From: Ciona intestinalis
Taxonomy: Eukaryota > Chordata > Ascidiacea > Phlebobranchia > Cionidae
Assembly: GCF_000224145.3 (NCBI RefSeq)
Contig: NC_020170.2
Location: 820,914-884,913, forward strand
Length of the DNA: 64,000 nucleotides
Reading direction: 5' to 3'
Shown: piece after piece, positions 1 through 11,048 of the stretch
Layout: every line of letters begins with the position of its first letter
How positions within the stretch are numbered: the first letter of the stretch is position 1
Position numbers and translations under genes: made by a program
The notes under the pieces: generated by a model
What the model was told of the DNA's origin: nothing
The model's input: only the letters and a program-made list of their open reading frames with translations
Database searches by the model: none

Positions 1-107
1 TATATTCACGCCGAAAATTAAAATTTAAGTAAACGATTATAGTTTATTACATGTGCCTCCATGAGCCATATCAAAATAATTTACAAAATTTCGTATTTCA
101 TACACAG

Positions 108-614
108 CTCCTCCATTTGATTGCGCTGGAAAAGCACCTGGTCTTTATCCCGATCCAGATGATTGCTCCATGTACTATGAATGTGTTGCTGGTAACCCAC
201 TGACTTATCACAGGTCATGTGGTTACGATGGCCTCGTTTTTGATGCAGCAAACAATTACTGCGATTGGGCTGCTAACGTAGCGCCACCATGCGGGGTAAA
301 TATTTTGGTTGTTTTGATGATAACTTTATTAAGTCACGTTGCCTAGTGCTTTTACCGGTTCCAATATATTAGCGATTTCATAACCAGCTACACAAGAATA
401 ACAAACACCGCCAAGTAAATTGTAGACACTGAGTCCGTATATATAATCGGTGTTACTTGCAAATATTAAAATGTTAAACGAACCCACAGCGGTTTTTGAC
501 CACAATAGCGATGTTTTTGATTGGATAACTCCAAAGCAAGTTTCGTTTTGTTACGTTACCACAAAGAAGTTCCAAGATTTATGAAATATTTTATTACAGA
601 CAAGCAGCAATTAA
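108..614 (+). CDS. 3' end of a peritrophin-A (CBM14) chitin-binding protein gene, partial
   Basis: Exon 108-295 begins after a CAG acceptor and ends before GTAAAT. It encodes about 62 residues with six cysteines spaced C-x13-C-x5-C-x11-C-x13-C-x9-C and aromatic residues between cysteines 2 and 3 (CSMYYEC), which is the peritrophin-A/CBM14 pattern. Such domains bind chitin and occur in secreted chitinases, mucin-like and cuticle-type proteins. The exon ends in phase 0. Two acceptors downstream fit: ATTACAG at 599 gives four more residues and a stop at 612-614, and GCAG at 607 gives about 15 residues ending at 655-657. Poly(A)-signal-like AATAAA motifs follow at about 655-675. The 5' part lies outside the window, so whether this is a chitinase or a peritrophin-like protein cannot be told. 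Confidence 0.8.
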
Positions 615-979
615 AAGAAGAACTGCATCACTTGACACGCCATTACAATGCGTAAATAAAAAAAAATAAAAAATCGTGACTGAGTTTGTTTGGTATGAAT
701 ATACTAAAATTAGTTGGATTTAAGGCCTTATAGTATTGCATTTTAAAACGAGATAGAAATCTAAATGAATCTGACTACAAGGACAACATTTAAAAATGTT
801 GTGACCGTATGTGGCCGTAACCAAACAATTAATTAGTACTAGACTTTATGGCCGGTTAGGCGACATTATATTTGTTTGCGAGTCTATGCAGATGTGTATA
901 TAGGCCAGACACGACTAAATCAGTTTGTATGCAAGTGTAGTATATTTGTTTATGCGATCTTATACGCTCGAAGTGCAAC
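615..979. other. Intergenic stretch, no gene seen
   Basis: AT-rich sequence between the 3' ends of the convergent peritrophin-type gene (+) and the SDR gene (-). Apart from A-rich poly(A)-signal-like motifs near 655-675 I see nothing. Confidence 0.5.
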
Positions 980-3574
980 TTATTTACCAAACACACCCCG
1001 TCCTCTGTCCGCAAGAAGGCAGGTTCCAGTGATGCATCTTGCTCCGGATGTTGAGAGGAAGATTACAGTATCAGCAATCTCTTGTGTTGACAAGCATTTG
1101 CTTCCAAGAGGATGCATTGGACCAACTTCACCAAGGACTTCCGAAAGCTTTTCCGGACTAAACATTTGTTGTAATATCGGAGTCAGCACTACCGCTGGGC
1201 TGTAAAACAGGCGTGGTTATCTTAACGTGAAGGGTGTGAGTAACTTAAATGAATGAAAACTTGAACGACAATACTTACTTGACACTATTCACACGTATGT
1301 CATATTTTGCAAGCTCTAAAAACAAATTGAAGTGTGCATTAAAATTATTTGATAATTATGTAAATGTTAGCTTACCAAGAGCAGTAGACTTGGTAAAGTG
1401 GTCAATCGAACATTTTGCCATGCTGTAAAGCAAGTTGTTTGTTTCACATATCTTTGTTAGGAGAGTTGATATATTCACAACGCAACCTGGAATATGCGGG
1501 AGATTATGCAATGTGTTCAAGTCAAAGATATATGGTAAAATTGTTAGCCTTCATAAAACGTGCATTAACATATAACCATATTTTATTTATTTGTATCTAA
1601 TCAACGCCCGTTCTTTGAAACAAAATGATGTTTATATTAAACACTATATTCGTGACAAACGTAGGATGACGTAATATATATACCTTTCGTTTTCTTAAGA
1701 TGTGGAACGCATTTTTGAGTGAGATAAAACGGTGCTCGAACATTAACATGAAATATTTTGTCGAAGTCCTCCACATTTGGCTATACAAAATTAACGGATA
1801 ATTATTCGTAAGGTTGGAATCCACTAAGTTTGCTTTAACTATGGCCCATTGTATATAACTACCTATTTATTGTAGAATTTTATTCAATATATGTAATGGT
1901 TGTTCGATTCCCGTATTTTCTCATGAATATGCTATTTGTTCCCGTATTGGTAATATAGTAGGGTGGGGAAAGATGGGACACCTTTAGCACATAATATTCA
2001 AATATCCTGACCTTGTTTTAAAGAATTAACAATTTATTTAGTTAACAACGGACCTTGGAAGTCGTGGGGATAGTTTTATAATTCTTTGAATTTTCTTCGT
2101 TTACTACTAAAAGGACAAGGAAATAAAGTTAAAAGATGTCCCATCCTCCCCCACCCTACTGTATAAATAAAATGTATATTATGACATTTAATGCCCACCG
2201 TTTCAATTCCTCCGTTCACAATTGCACCACAGTTATTGATAAGAACATCAACGTCACCCAGTTTTGATACGACCTCCTCAACCATTTGATCTATATCATT
2301 CAACTTCATCAAATCACCAATAATTTCAATGACCTGCAAATATTTGGTAAGAATGATAAAGATTGTTAAAGTTTTTTTGATAACAACATGAAATAGTCAA
2401 TTTGTCAATATAAATGAAATATAAAGTCAATTTGTTATATAAAAATAATGAGCCAACTCTTTCATAAATTCGAGGTCCTCGTCATGCCTTGCTTTTGGTC
2501 TCCACTCATAGGGAATAGATGCCTCTTTTGTTTTTGTTGTGTAAGTTTATAAATACAATATAGTAGGGAGGGGAAAGATGGGAGACTTCAACACATAATG
2601 CCCAAAATTTCAAAATTAAAAAATATACAGTTTCTGAATGATACCTATTGTACTTCTGCACCTTTCATTAAACCACGATACTTGATTGATGCGTCAAATT
2701 AGCAAACTACAAAATTTTGGAACTTTTATTTTATAAAGGTTTATCGAGCAATAAAAATAGGCATCTTAACATTATGTTTTTTTCAGCTAATGGAAAGTGT
2801 TGTATTCGTTTAACACCGATGGGGACAAGTAAAAAATAATGAAAAAATGTCTCAGCTTCTCCGACTTTCCAATTTACTATAACTTTATTACCCAAGCGTG
2901 GCGAGACAACAACACTTGGGAAGACGGGGCACCTTTAGCACAATATTTCCAAATATACTGATGGTGTTTTAAACAATTAACAATGGTTTATGTAAGTCGT
3001 GAGGAAACGGTTTTGTAATTGTTTGAATGTTCTTTGTTTACTATCAAATGAGACGAGCAAATAGAACTAAAAGGTGTCCCATCTTACCCCACCCCACTAT
3101 ATGAACAGGAGTTCTTTAAAGGTGCTTATTTCTATGTATTTTTTGGATGACCTACCTTGCCTGCTCCATGTGCTTTACACTGTTCTGCAACCTTTCCCAA
3201 TTTTTCTTTGTTTCGACCACACACACCTAATGCGGCTCCTTGTTTTGCAAACGTGTAAGCTATTTCCTCACCAATCCCACTCGATGCCCCTTTTAAAAAA
3301 AATCATAGTTTTTTCTTTGGATAACAGTCGAAAATATCGTGATAATTTTATACAACGAAAAAAAAGAAATCAGCAACAAAATGACAATCTTTAATACACA
3401 CGCTGCCAATAAAAGCGTGGGTACTGAGCCCACCGCAATAGGACTTAAATATTTATATAAAAACAATAGAAAATAAATAATTATGTTATTCTGACAACGA
3501 CTGGTATAAACCGCTAAATATAATTTAATGTACTTGCCTGTTATTACAACAACTTTATCTTTCAATTCGTTCAT
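980..3574 (-). CDS. Short-chain dehydrogenase/reductase, 256 aa, 7 exons
   Basis: Exons on the minus strand: 3574-3538, 3289-3156, 2333-2199, 1780-1684, 1486-1376, 1315-1279, 1199-980. All phases agree and give 256 aa, a usual classical-SDR length. The nucleotide-binding motif TGASSGIG is formed across the first splice junction. An LINNCG motif replaces the usual NNAG at about residue 90. The catalytic Ser lies in NISTL and the Tyr/Lys pair in YSMAK, followed by RVNSVNPAVV. It should be a soluble NAD(P)-dependent oxidoreductase of the FabG-like 'DHRS' type; the substrate cannot be read from the sequence. Intron 1 uses a GC donor (GCAAGT at 3537-3532): no GT site nearby restores the TGASSGIG frame. 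Introns 2 and 3 contain MITE copies. It is transcribed divergently from the GINS4 gene, with about 1 kb between starts. Confidence 0.93.
1956..2163 (+). mobile_element. MITE family 1 copy, full length
   Basis: About 205 bp with terminal inverted repeats of about 28 bp: GGGTGGGGAAAGATGGGAC at the left end and its near-complement at the right, flanked by TA. It lies in SDR intron 3, about 35 bp inside the donor. This is a Cimi-1-like Ciona MITE by resemblance; the name was not checked. Confidence 0.85.
2560..2850 (-). mobile_element. Degraded MITE family 2 copy
   Basis: Starts TAGTAGGGAGGGGAAAGATG like family 1, but its interior shares CGATACTTGATTGATG in inverse orientation with the family 2 copy at 26739-27230. 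The right end is unclear. It lies in SDR intron 2. Confidence 0.45.
2911..3102 (+). mobile_element. MITE family 1 copy
   Basis: Left terminus is degraded (TTGGGAAGACGGGGCACC) and the right terminus well kept (GGTGTCCCATCTTACCCCAC). In SDR intron 2, about 50 bp from the intron's 5' end. Confidence 0.8.
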
Positions 3575-4622
3575 TTTACTGCAGCAGAATACCGTAAACC
3601 TTATAGACCTTTAATATGAACAAGCAATTGTCAAATGCCAGTTATTTGCAAAATCCTCAGGATAAATATTTGTAGCCTGTGTTATTTTATCGCCTTCGGG
3701 CATAGCTGAAAGCCATATCTAAACATCACCTGACGTTTATCAAAACGAATTTGGTTTAAAGTTTTATAAGGTATACCAACCCTAACAGAGAAAGATTGCG
3801 CTACACCACTCTGAAAGTGCGTCACAAATCGTGAGTTGAATTTGTTTACATTTCAAGCGTTTTAAGATTAAAGCGGTACAACACTTAAAGTAGAAATGGA
3901 AGAAACAACAATTCACTTGCTTAACCCCAATGGATAGAGAGACCGAGGAAAACTATTTTTAACACAAAGTAAGCGGAGCGTTCCTTCATTAAGTGTTGTC
4001 TTTTAATGCGCACATTAAACATATGCGTTGAATCAACGTGGGACCTGCATTGAAGTGTATTTGTATAGGGTTGTGAGGAACAACCCTATAATTATACCAT
4101 AACCACAGAAAAATTAAATTGTTATAGGTGTGACTTTCGTACCCCTCCATTTAAAACGAATACAGTAGATCACAAATCATAAAAATGCTTAAACTACAAT
4201 TTAACTTGTGGTTAAAATAATCGTACTATTTCGGACTGTTCATGTTGTTGGACTTCTATGTTTCGCGCCAAATATCTTGGGGAATTCCCCACCAACGAAG
4301 TTATGTTGTTTATTCTTTTTGTTTATTAGAATGAATAAATGAATGTAACTTGCTTTATCTGCGCGTGGCAGGTAAACGACGGTACTAATAACACGAATGT
4401 CCGTTAAATTTGTCTTTTACTTAACAATAGGTTAGTCTACTCAGTATTTCTATGGCTCTGGGTTAGACGTAGTCGCGCTAGCCACTGTCAAGGCGCCACT
4501 TTGTTAAAGATTAGAGGTTTAAAGGGACCTGGTTTCCACAGCTCTACCTATACATGCTAGTGGAGTAGCGGGAGCCTTTTTATATTTGTTAAATTAATCA
4601 CAGCTTACCTAGTATTTAAATA
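3575..4622. promoter_or_regulatory. Intergenic region between divergent SDR and GINS4 genes
   Basis: About 1 kb separating two divergent starts, so it must hold both promoters. I see no clear TATA box. It contains the SINE-like sequence at 4335-4525, next to the GINS4 start. Confidence 0.45.
4335..4525 (-). mobile_element. tRNA-derived SINE, degraded
   Basis: Shares the blocks 'CTTTATCTGCGCGTGGCAGG', 'AACGACGGT' and a 'CTGGGTTAGACGTAGTCGCG' segment with copies at 48150 and 32800. On the minus strand the right end reads as a tRNA-like head. Confidence 0.55.
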
Positions 4623-7600
4623 ATGGATGATACGTTAGACATCAGTGGAGTATCTGAAGAGGGAGAAGAGCAAATAACATCTGAACAAGTTTTTCAACAG
4701 CTTGAAGAGGTGGGACAGACAGACTGAAGCCTATATATCACTAATTGTTTTTATGTTTGGAATTATTACTTTCTTAAGATGGCTTTACACAGTATCCATT
4801 TTCGTGCCACATGTAGAATTCGGATATGGGACAATCTACACAGTACGATCGGCCAAATCTAGTAGGCTCATGTTCTACGTTTGTCCAGAATTCCTGGTTT
4901 GTGGCTGAGTAAAGCTTTTAGTTCTGGCATGTAGGAGGACGAAATAAATAAATTATTATTTATTTTTCACTAAAACATTGTCTATTCGGTGTGTCAAAAC
5001 GTTTTGCATCAATATAGTGTTGGTAAACACGGGAATTAAATCAATTTGGTGTAGAAAAGTGTTTTTTGCTATACTAGCTGTTGACTAAGCAGTCAAAGAA
5101 CGTGTTAATTATTGAATGGAATGTAAGCATAGGCGCCTAAGTTTTGATTGTCTAGGTTAGGCAAACTCATAGTTACAAATGTCAACTACTTATTAAAACA
5201 TCATACGTAAGCTAATAAGGTAATTAGCACACTCCCACATTACGCACTGGTTAGGGTTTAACTTTCGTATTACTCGTTAGGCAGCACATTGAACGTATAC
5301 ACACAGTAGTAGCGGTTGTAAAGTATTGAAAGATAGCAAACTTGCAGGTGCAGGCACACGCAATATCCTACGATCTTTGTTTCTATCACAATGGCGATTG
5401 TGAGGTAATGTAACATTCTAGGTTGGGATTAGGCAATACGTAGGTTACGATAATGGATTGCATCACAATGCCGTTTGTGACATAGTGTATCGCCGCAAGT
5501 TGGTATTTCTTACCTTGCGATAATGGATAATGCCGTTTGTGACATAGTGTATCGCCGCAAGTTGGTATTTCTTACCTTGCGATAATGGATGATAATGGTT
5601 ACACCACAATACAGCTTGTGATGTAACAGTTACGTTGGTGAGTGTATGTTTAACTGGCATTAAAAGTAACGTAAGTTTGGCCAGAAGCTAATCTGTAAAC
5701 ACTAGAGCTTCAATCGTGGACGCGTAATCGTTTAACTTTATGAAATACGTAAATCGTTTGCGTTTGAATATCTTATTATGAAGCAATTAATAGGCAATGT
5801 GCCAAATTCCAGGTTGGGCATTTGCCTAACCTGTCTGACCGCGTTAGGCGCCTATGAATGTAAGAGTAGATTATAGTTATTATAACAGTAAAAGCAACAT
5901 ATAGCAACAAAAGGAAATTGAATAATATACACAAAAGCATAATTTATGTAAAATTTACCTTAAAATTGTATTAACGTAGAAGGTTTTCAATTTTGCATTT
6001 TTAACTGGCATCTCAGAAGCTCCAGAGCAAAATAAAGATCAAACAAAATAACTTTTCTTTGAAAGAATACAAGCCAATAAACAATATTTATAAAAAATCA
6101 TCAAGGTTTTTAAACAAAGTTTATTAAATAAGTTTTATGTTATGGTGCCCTTTTTAAACATTCTATTAGTAGATAATTATATCCCCCTTAAAATAAAATC
6201 AACTGTGAAAGTTTTTATCAACGATATGGAAACTTCTGATCATTTTTGTCAACAAACAATGCACATTTGCATTACTCATCCTCAAGTTGTTACAATATGC
6301 CACAAGCAGACATGGTTTTGCTGAAATCAATTGTTTGGGCTGATATTGAAACAAACAACTATAAATCTATTTATGCATTTTTGATACAAATTTGTTTTCA
6401 GATTCTGTGCATAAGTAAATTTTATAATAATATTAACAAGTCCATTGTTTGTTTTTGTTCACGAGCAGTGAATGTTTTGGCTGTTAAAAAATAGAGATCA
6501 TGCTTTGCAATTTAATACAGTCCAAAAATTTGGTGCCCATGTACAGTGTGCAAAAAGCGTCAAAACTGAACCCTTGTTGTCTAATGAATTTATATTAACC
6601 CTTAATAAATTAGGGCAAAACCACACAAAAATTTAAAAGCAAACTTTTAATATTGAAGATTCAAGGAAAAAGGTGGATTGCATATTTTTACCTTATAAAA
6701 CTAGCACTAAACAAAGGCAGCTTAACTGAACAATGGTATGTTCAGATATGGGTGAATGAAAGACTATCTCCAAACCTAATGTTGTGTCGAACGGATATTA
6801 CTGAGTGTATATTGGAACAAATGCAAGAAATGGAAGAAAATATTGCACGAGCTAAGAAGACTGATTTGAAGGTGTGGAATGAGAGATTTATACATTACTA
6901 AAATTGGATACTGCAATTTTGTATATCTTTTGCTTATTTTCCATACATACATAAAAGGCATCATATACTTTTGCCCATTATAAATGAGTTTAAGCTTAAG
7001 CTCTTCCGGCATTTATTTAGGGTACCAAGGTTTAAGCACATGATGATTATTTTTGTATTTTTTGAGTTTATGGTTAACTGTTTACGCAACCCATTAGGAA
7101 CGACTGAAATGGATTTGCTGTTAAATATCTTTCCCAAGAATGCTTAATGTGCACACAGTCGTAGCAAAATTAAGTTTCAAGATCTTATTCTGTTGGCTAA
7201 AGGAAGATTGGCTAACCACTGGGTCATTTTAAGGTGAGCTTACATCAATTGGAACTGGATAGAATTAGATATGTACTGAGTAGTTACCTTCGATGTCGAC
7301 TTGAGAAGATTGAAAAGCATGCAGCTTACTTAATTAAAAAGGAGTCCTCAGATGGTCCTTCTGTTTCACGACTTTCACCTGAAGAATTTATGTTTGCCAA
7401 AGAGTAAGTAGTTTGCTTTAAGTATTAATTTGCAAGTCTAGTTGGACATCTAAATATTAGTTTTATAATAGTACATGGATAGAGCACCGGTCTTGTAGGT
7501 TTAACACTGCTACCTTGTGTGTCCTTGGAAACTGAATGAACTCGACCCTGTAACTAATAGCATTGGATTGACCAATCAGCCACTCAGCCTAACTGGTATT

Positions 7601-8094
7601 CAGGCATGTGTATGAAACTTTTGAAGGTCTGTTATTGTAGAATAAAGAAGTTACATTTATTTAAATAGATTTTAATTATACTTCTTTTTAAATTGTTACA
7701 GGTTAACATCAGGTGTAACTTCTCATTTAACAGCAAGTGCTCTAAAACACATGCCGAAGAATTTACAAACCTTAAATCTAGAAGATTCTGGTAAGTAATT
7801 TTTTAACATTATTTACAAATAAAATAAGTTCACAAACATATATTTCTACAACTTGAGACATGATTTTTAGTGACATTTGATGTCTTTATGATTTATTTAC
7901 ATTATTATACAGTTCCAAATCTGGATCACTACGTATTTCTGCGAGTAAATAAGGCAGAAGAAGGAATTATAGTGGATTGTGAAACTGATGTACAAAATGA
8001 AGATAAAATAGATTTGGAAGTTGATGCACAGCATATAATGAGATACAAACTTATTGAAAACTTGGTTGAAAATCAAACTGTTTCGTTGATTTAA
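4623..8094 (+). CDS. GINS4: GINS complex subunit 4 (SLD5), 217 aa, 5 exons
   Basis: Exons 4623-4709, 6746-6871, 7234-7403, 7702-7790, 7913-8094; phases agree and yield 217 aa, against about 223 in vertebrates. SLD5 hallmarks in order: an acidic N-terminus; WVNERLSPNLM and LEQMQEMEENI (A-domain helices); RIRYVLSSYLRCRLEKIEK, which is nearly the vertebrate sequence; ALKHMPKNLQ; and the C-terminal B domain DHYVFLRV...HIMRYKLIENL ending in VSLI. SLD5 is part of the CMG helicase (CDC45-MCM-GINS) that unwinds DNA at replication forks in the nucleus. Exon 1 ends at a weak donor (GAG|GTGGGA) chosen because it joins QQLEE to IWVNER in frame, as in vertebrate SLD5. Intron 1 (2 kb) holds simple duplications and repeat pieces. 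The 3' end is convergent with the TMEM205-like gene, 231 bp between stops. Confidence 0.95.
4774..4920. repeat. Possible partial copy of the 58371-58493 inverted-repeat element
   Basis: TTAAGATGGCTTTACACAGT at 4774 closely matches the sequence around the left end of the element at 58371, and a weaker CTACACAGTA follows. In GINS4 intron 1. Confidence 0.35.
5467..5590 (+). repeat. 62-bp tandem duplication
   Basis: Two adjacent near-identical 62-bp units sharing TGCCGTTTGTGACATAGTGT and ACCTTGCGATAATGG; weaker relatives of the unit flank them (about 5380-5640). Within GINS4 intron 1. Confidence 0.85.
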
Positions 8095-8324
8095 AACACT
8101 ATTTACAAAATTGTAGAACAAAATTTAGGAAAATGATAATCATCAATAACTTGATTGTTCACATGCATGCGTATTGCACACAGTGCAGATGTAGATTTAT
8201 AAATACAGACTGCACTAGTGATAGTTTTCTTATGATGTATGTTCCTTGGCCAAAACCATACAAATGTTTTGTTATCAATATCAATTACAACAGGACATAC
8301 TCTTAAAACTTTGTGTCAACTTTT

Positions 8325-10183
8325 TTAACTACAGTGCTCTGCGAGCAGATGCACTTCCAATGAGATGTAGTAAAGCACATAAATACTGCCAGAAAATGCC
8401 AATAAATTAACTATGGTTGACAAACCATGTACCATTCCAAACTGTTTACATATAGCTTTGTATTCCTTATTTTCCCCCAACTTGGAACCAATCATTGGTG
8501 GAATTACTCCCTCTTCTCTTTCCAAGCTTATCTTTTTGTGCAATATTCCAGACATGTAAGGTCCAAAGATACAACCATTCAAAAATCCATTTAACACCTC
8601 CACACATAAACAAGCAAGCTGCAAAAAAATGAATGTTAGTTGCTATATAGCATGGGTGTTTTGCTTTATAGACCCCATGTCTGCTCACAAGTTACCACCT
8701 ATGTAACTTTGACTGACAGTTACACAACATATAAGGAAGTAAGGGACCACCGGGTTGAAGCAATTGCCGTTAAACGTCTTGCCCAAAACACATAAGCCAA
8801 CAATGATAGCGGCATTGAGACTCAATCCTGTGTCCTCTGGGTTACAGGCAGATGCGCTTAACACTAGGGCAAATGTTGAGGAAAGTATAAATTTATTCAA
8901 ATGTTATAAAACAACTAATATTGATAGATTTATTATTTGGAAAACATTACTATGCCTCCCCACAATATACATTCATTAGGAAACAACGGGCTAAGCTGTT
9001 ATAGCATAATTTTACTGTGTGTACTCTCACACAACGGTGCCTACTACTGATACTAAATCATATTTGTTAATTCTACATTTCTATACTGAATAAATACATA
9101 TTAATTACACAACTAAAATATTACCAGAAGCAAATCTGGATTTGATGAACTTAAACTGAAGCTTTTGTGTTTCAACGCCACAACCAGTTGTACGAATCCA
9201 GTCACGCCAACAATAATGAAATAAACAGGAAAGAGACGACTTTGGACGTTGGTGAAAGTGTGTCTATCAAGTGTTTTAAACATAATAATACCTAAAAACG
9301 GAACATTTAATTATTAAGGTTTTACATACAATGAATGAATGGCAATATTGCCATGTATTTATGATTTAGGATAATTATTATACCATAGATAATTTCATAC
9401 ACCTTGTCACTGTACCAACCTAGGAGTTGCCTTACCAGCACCAAGTATACAACTATGGGTTCAAGCAATTAAGAAAATAAATGTAACTTGTGTGGTCAAA
9501 AAACAACAGTCGGTATAAAACTTATAACACGAGTGTTCTGTTCCCACACCTCGTGCCCGCGCTACCATGTACGTAAATTTGTGGGGCTACCATGTACGTA
9601 AATTTGTGGCTCTACCATGTACGTGAATTTGTGGTTCATTGTTTTTTGTATTGCTGACAAATCAGACAAACCATTATTGACCACTAGGTTAAAGCAATTG
9701 TCGTCGAAGGTATTGCCGAAGGCCACATTCGCTTACAATGCTGGTAGCGACGACATTATGCAATGCTTATATATAGGTTATAAATACACTTTTCTAATAC
9801 TTTAATTCTGATTGTTGACTAATAATACATAACAATTAAAGTGCACAGCAAAAATGACTATGTTTTACCTGCTGGGAAAGATACCCACACCGTTATACCA
9901 AGGTTGATTGCAAAACAAAGAAGGAAAACCAAAGTTTGATAAAACTCATTTCCTAAAATGCGTCGATTTAATATTTCAGCTTTTTCATTATCATTTTGAG
10001 TCAGTATGTAACCCACACTGAGCAATGCCAATGCAGCAAACACATGCCAGAATCTTGTAAGTCTGCATATATAAAATGTTATTCATAAGCTGACGGTATT
10101 AAAGAACAGTACATATGTTTTTATTCATTCACAGAGGTTAATTTAATTTACCTGCGGTAAAGACTGTCTTTTTCAACGAACAT
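8325..10183 (-). CDS. TMEM205: TMEM205-like four-helix membrane protein, 228 aa, 4 exons
   Basis: Exons 10183-10152, 10062-9869, 9291-9125, 8618-8325; all phases agree. The exon 3 product aligns with vertebrate TMEM205 (KTLDRHTFTNVQSRLFPVYF versus the human [20 protein letters not shown]), and the last exon has the EREEG segment and MVHGLSTIVNLL, matching human VEKERG and RYHGLSSLCNL. Hydrophobic segments lie in exon 2 (FAALALLSVGYIL and LVFLLCFAINLGITVWV), in exon 3 (FIIVGVTGFVQLVVAL) and near the C-terminus. TMEM205 (DUF4149) is a poorly understood membrane protein linked in humans to cisplatin resistance. The N-terminus (MFVEKDSLYRRLTRFWHVF) is longer than the human one, and the start in exon 1 is inferred from phase. 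Confidence 0.88.
8688..8875 (-). mobile_element. tRNA-derived SINE
   Basis: On the minus strand the head reads AGTGTTAAGCGCATCTGCC (box A-like), and GGATTGAGTCTC about 35 bp later is a good box B. The body shares the 'AAGCAATTGCCGTTAAACG' block with the copy at 9475. In the TMEM205-like intron 3. Confidence 0.65.
9475..9780 (-). mobile_element. SINE-related repeat with internal 25-bp triplication
   Basis: Shares the 'AACACGAGTGTTCTG', 'CACCTCGTGCCCGC' and 'AAAGCAATTGTCGTCGAAGG' blocks with other SINE copies. Positions 9562-9636 are three tandem 25-bp units built on CTACCATGTACGTAAATTTG. Within the TMEM205-like intron 2. Confidence 0.55.
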
Positions 10184-10638
10184 GTTTCCCAGGGTCAGCA
10201 GAATAAAATGTTCTATGCAAAACTTCGCTGCTACACAAGTCTAAAATTCTAAATTAAAATAAAACGCCACAGTAAACATTCATAAAACATAACGTAGTGC
10301 TGTTATACAGATAATGTGTTTGTGTCGGAAAACACTTTTAATTGTTGTATTACAAAACAATCTGCCCCACCATGTAGCTTTCTAGGCAACGATTTATAGG
10401 AAATGAGCGGTGACAACAAACGTGAGCCACTGCCCACTATTCATTGTTTATATGTTACGCTCTGTTTCATAACCACAGGCGTGCACTTCCACGCTCTTTA
10501 ACATCGGCGCCTTTATCTGACTTTCACTCTTCGTTGCTACTCGCTTTATGCTTGACGGGTCGTGTAAATCAGCACGTACGCACAGTCGCACACGTCTGTG
10601 GTAAAACGTTGAAACAACACGACCTGTTGGGTTTATAA

Positions 10639-10817
10639 TGCTGAGTCGGTTTGGGACATTTTTGGCACATAATATCCAAATATACGGATCGTGTTTTGAA
10701 CAATTAAAAAAGGTCTATAGGAGTCGCGAGGATATAGTTTTATAATACTTTAAATGTTCTTTGTTTACTACTAAATGAGACGAGAAAATATGTTCCATCT
10801 TCCCCCACCCCACTGTA
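10639..10817 (+). mobile_element. MITE family 1 copy, left end degraded
   Basis: Interior (GGCACATAATATCCAAATAT) and right terminus (CATCTTCCCCCACCCCACTG) are kept. It sits between the divergent TMEM205-like and ADAR genes, so within 250 bp of the ADAR start. Confidence 0.75.
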
Positions 10818-11048
10818 CTTTGCTATTTGTAACTAAAAAATGATAAAAAAAAACAATAAAAATTAACTCAGCTCTCTTGTTTGATTGGCGCGAATTTGTC
10901 AAATTTAAACTAAAGAACTTTAATAAAACGGAGGAATTTAAGTTTTTATTTGCCACCTAAAACTTCAACCACGTAAATTATAGTTCGACCAAAAAGATAA
11001 AAACTAAAGAGAAAATTTTAAAGAGATTAAAATCTCTTTGCATCAACC

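Noticed and set aside
5467-5590. CRISPR-like repeat
   Set aside because: Only two tandem 62-bp units without spacers, in an intron of a eukaryotic gene.
7460-7660. Possible tRNA gene or SINE in GINS4 intron 3
   Set aside because: A few box-like words but no cloverleaf or clear box A/B pair; too weak to call.
8467-8688. 73-codon minus frame starting upstream of the last TMEM205-like exon
   Set aside because: Wrong register relative to the conserved frame and contains intron sequence.
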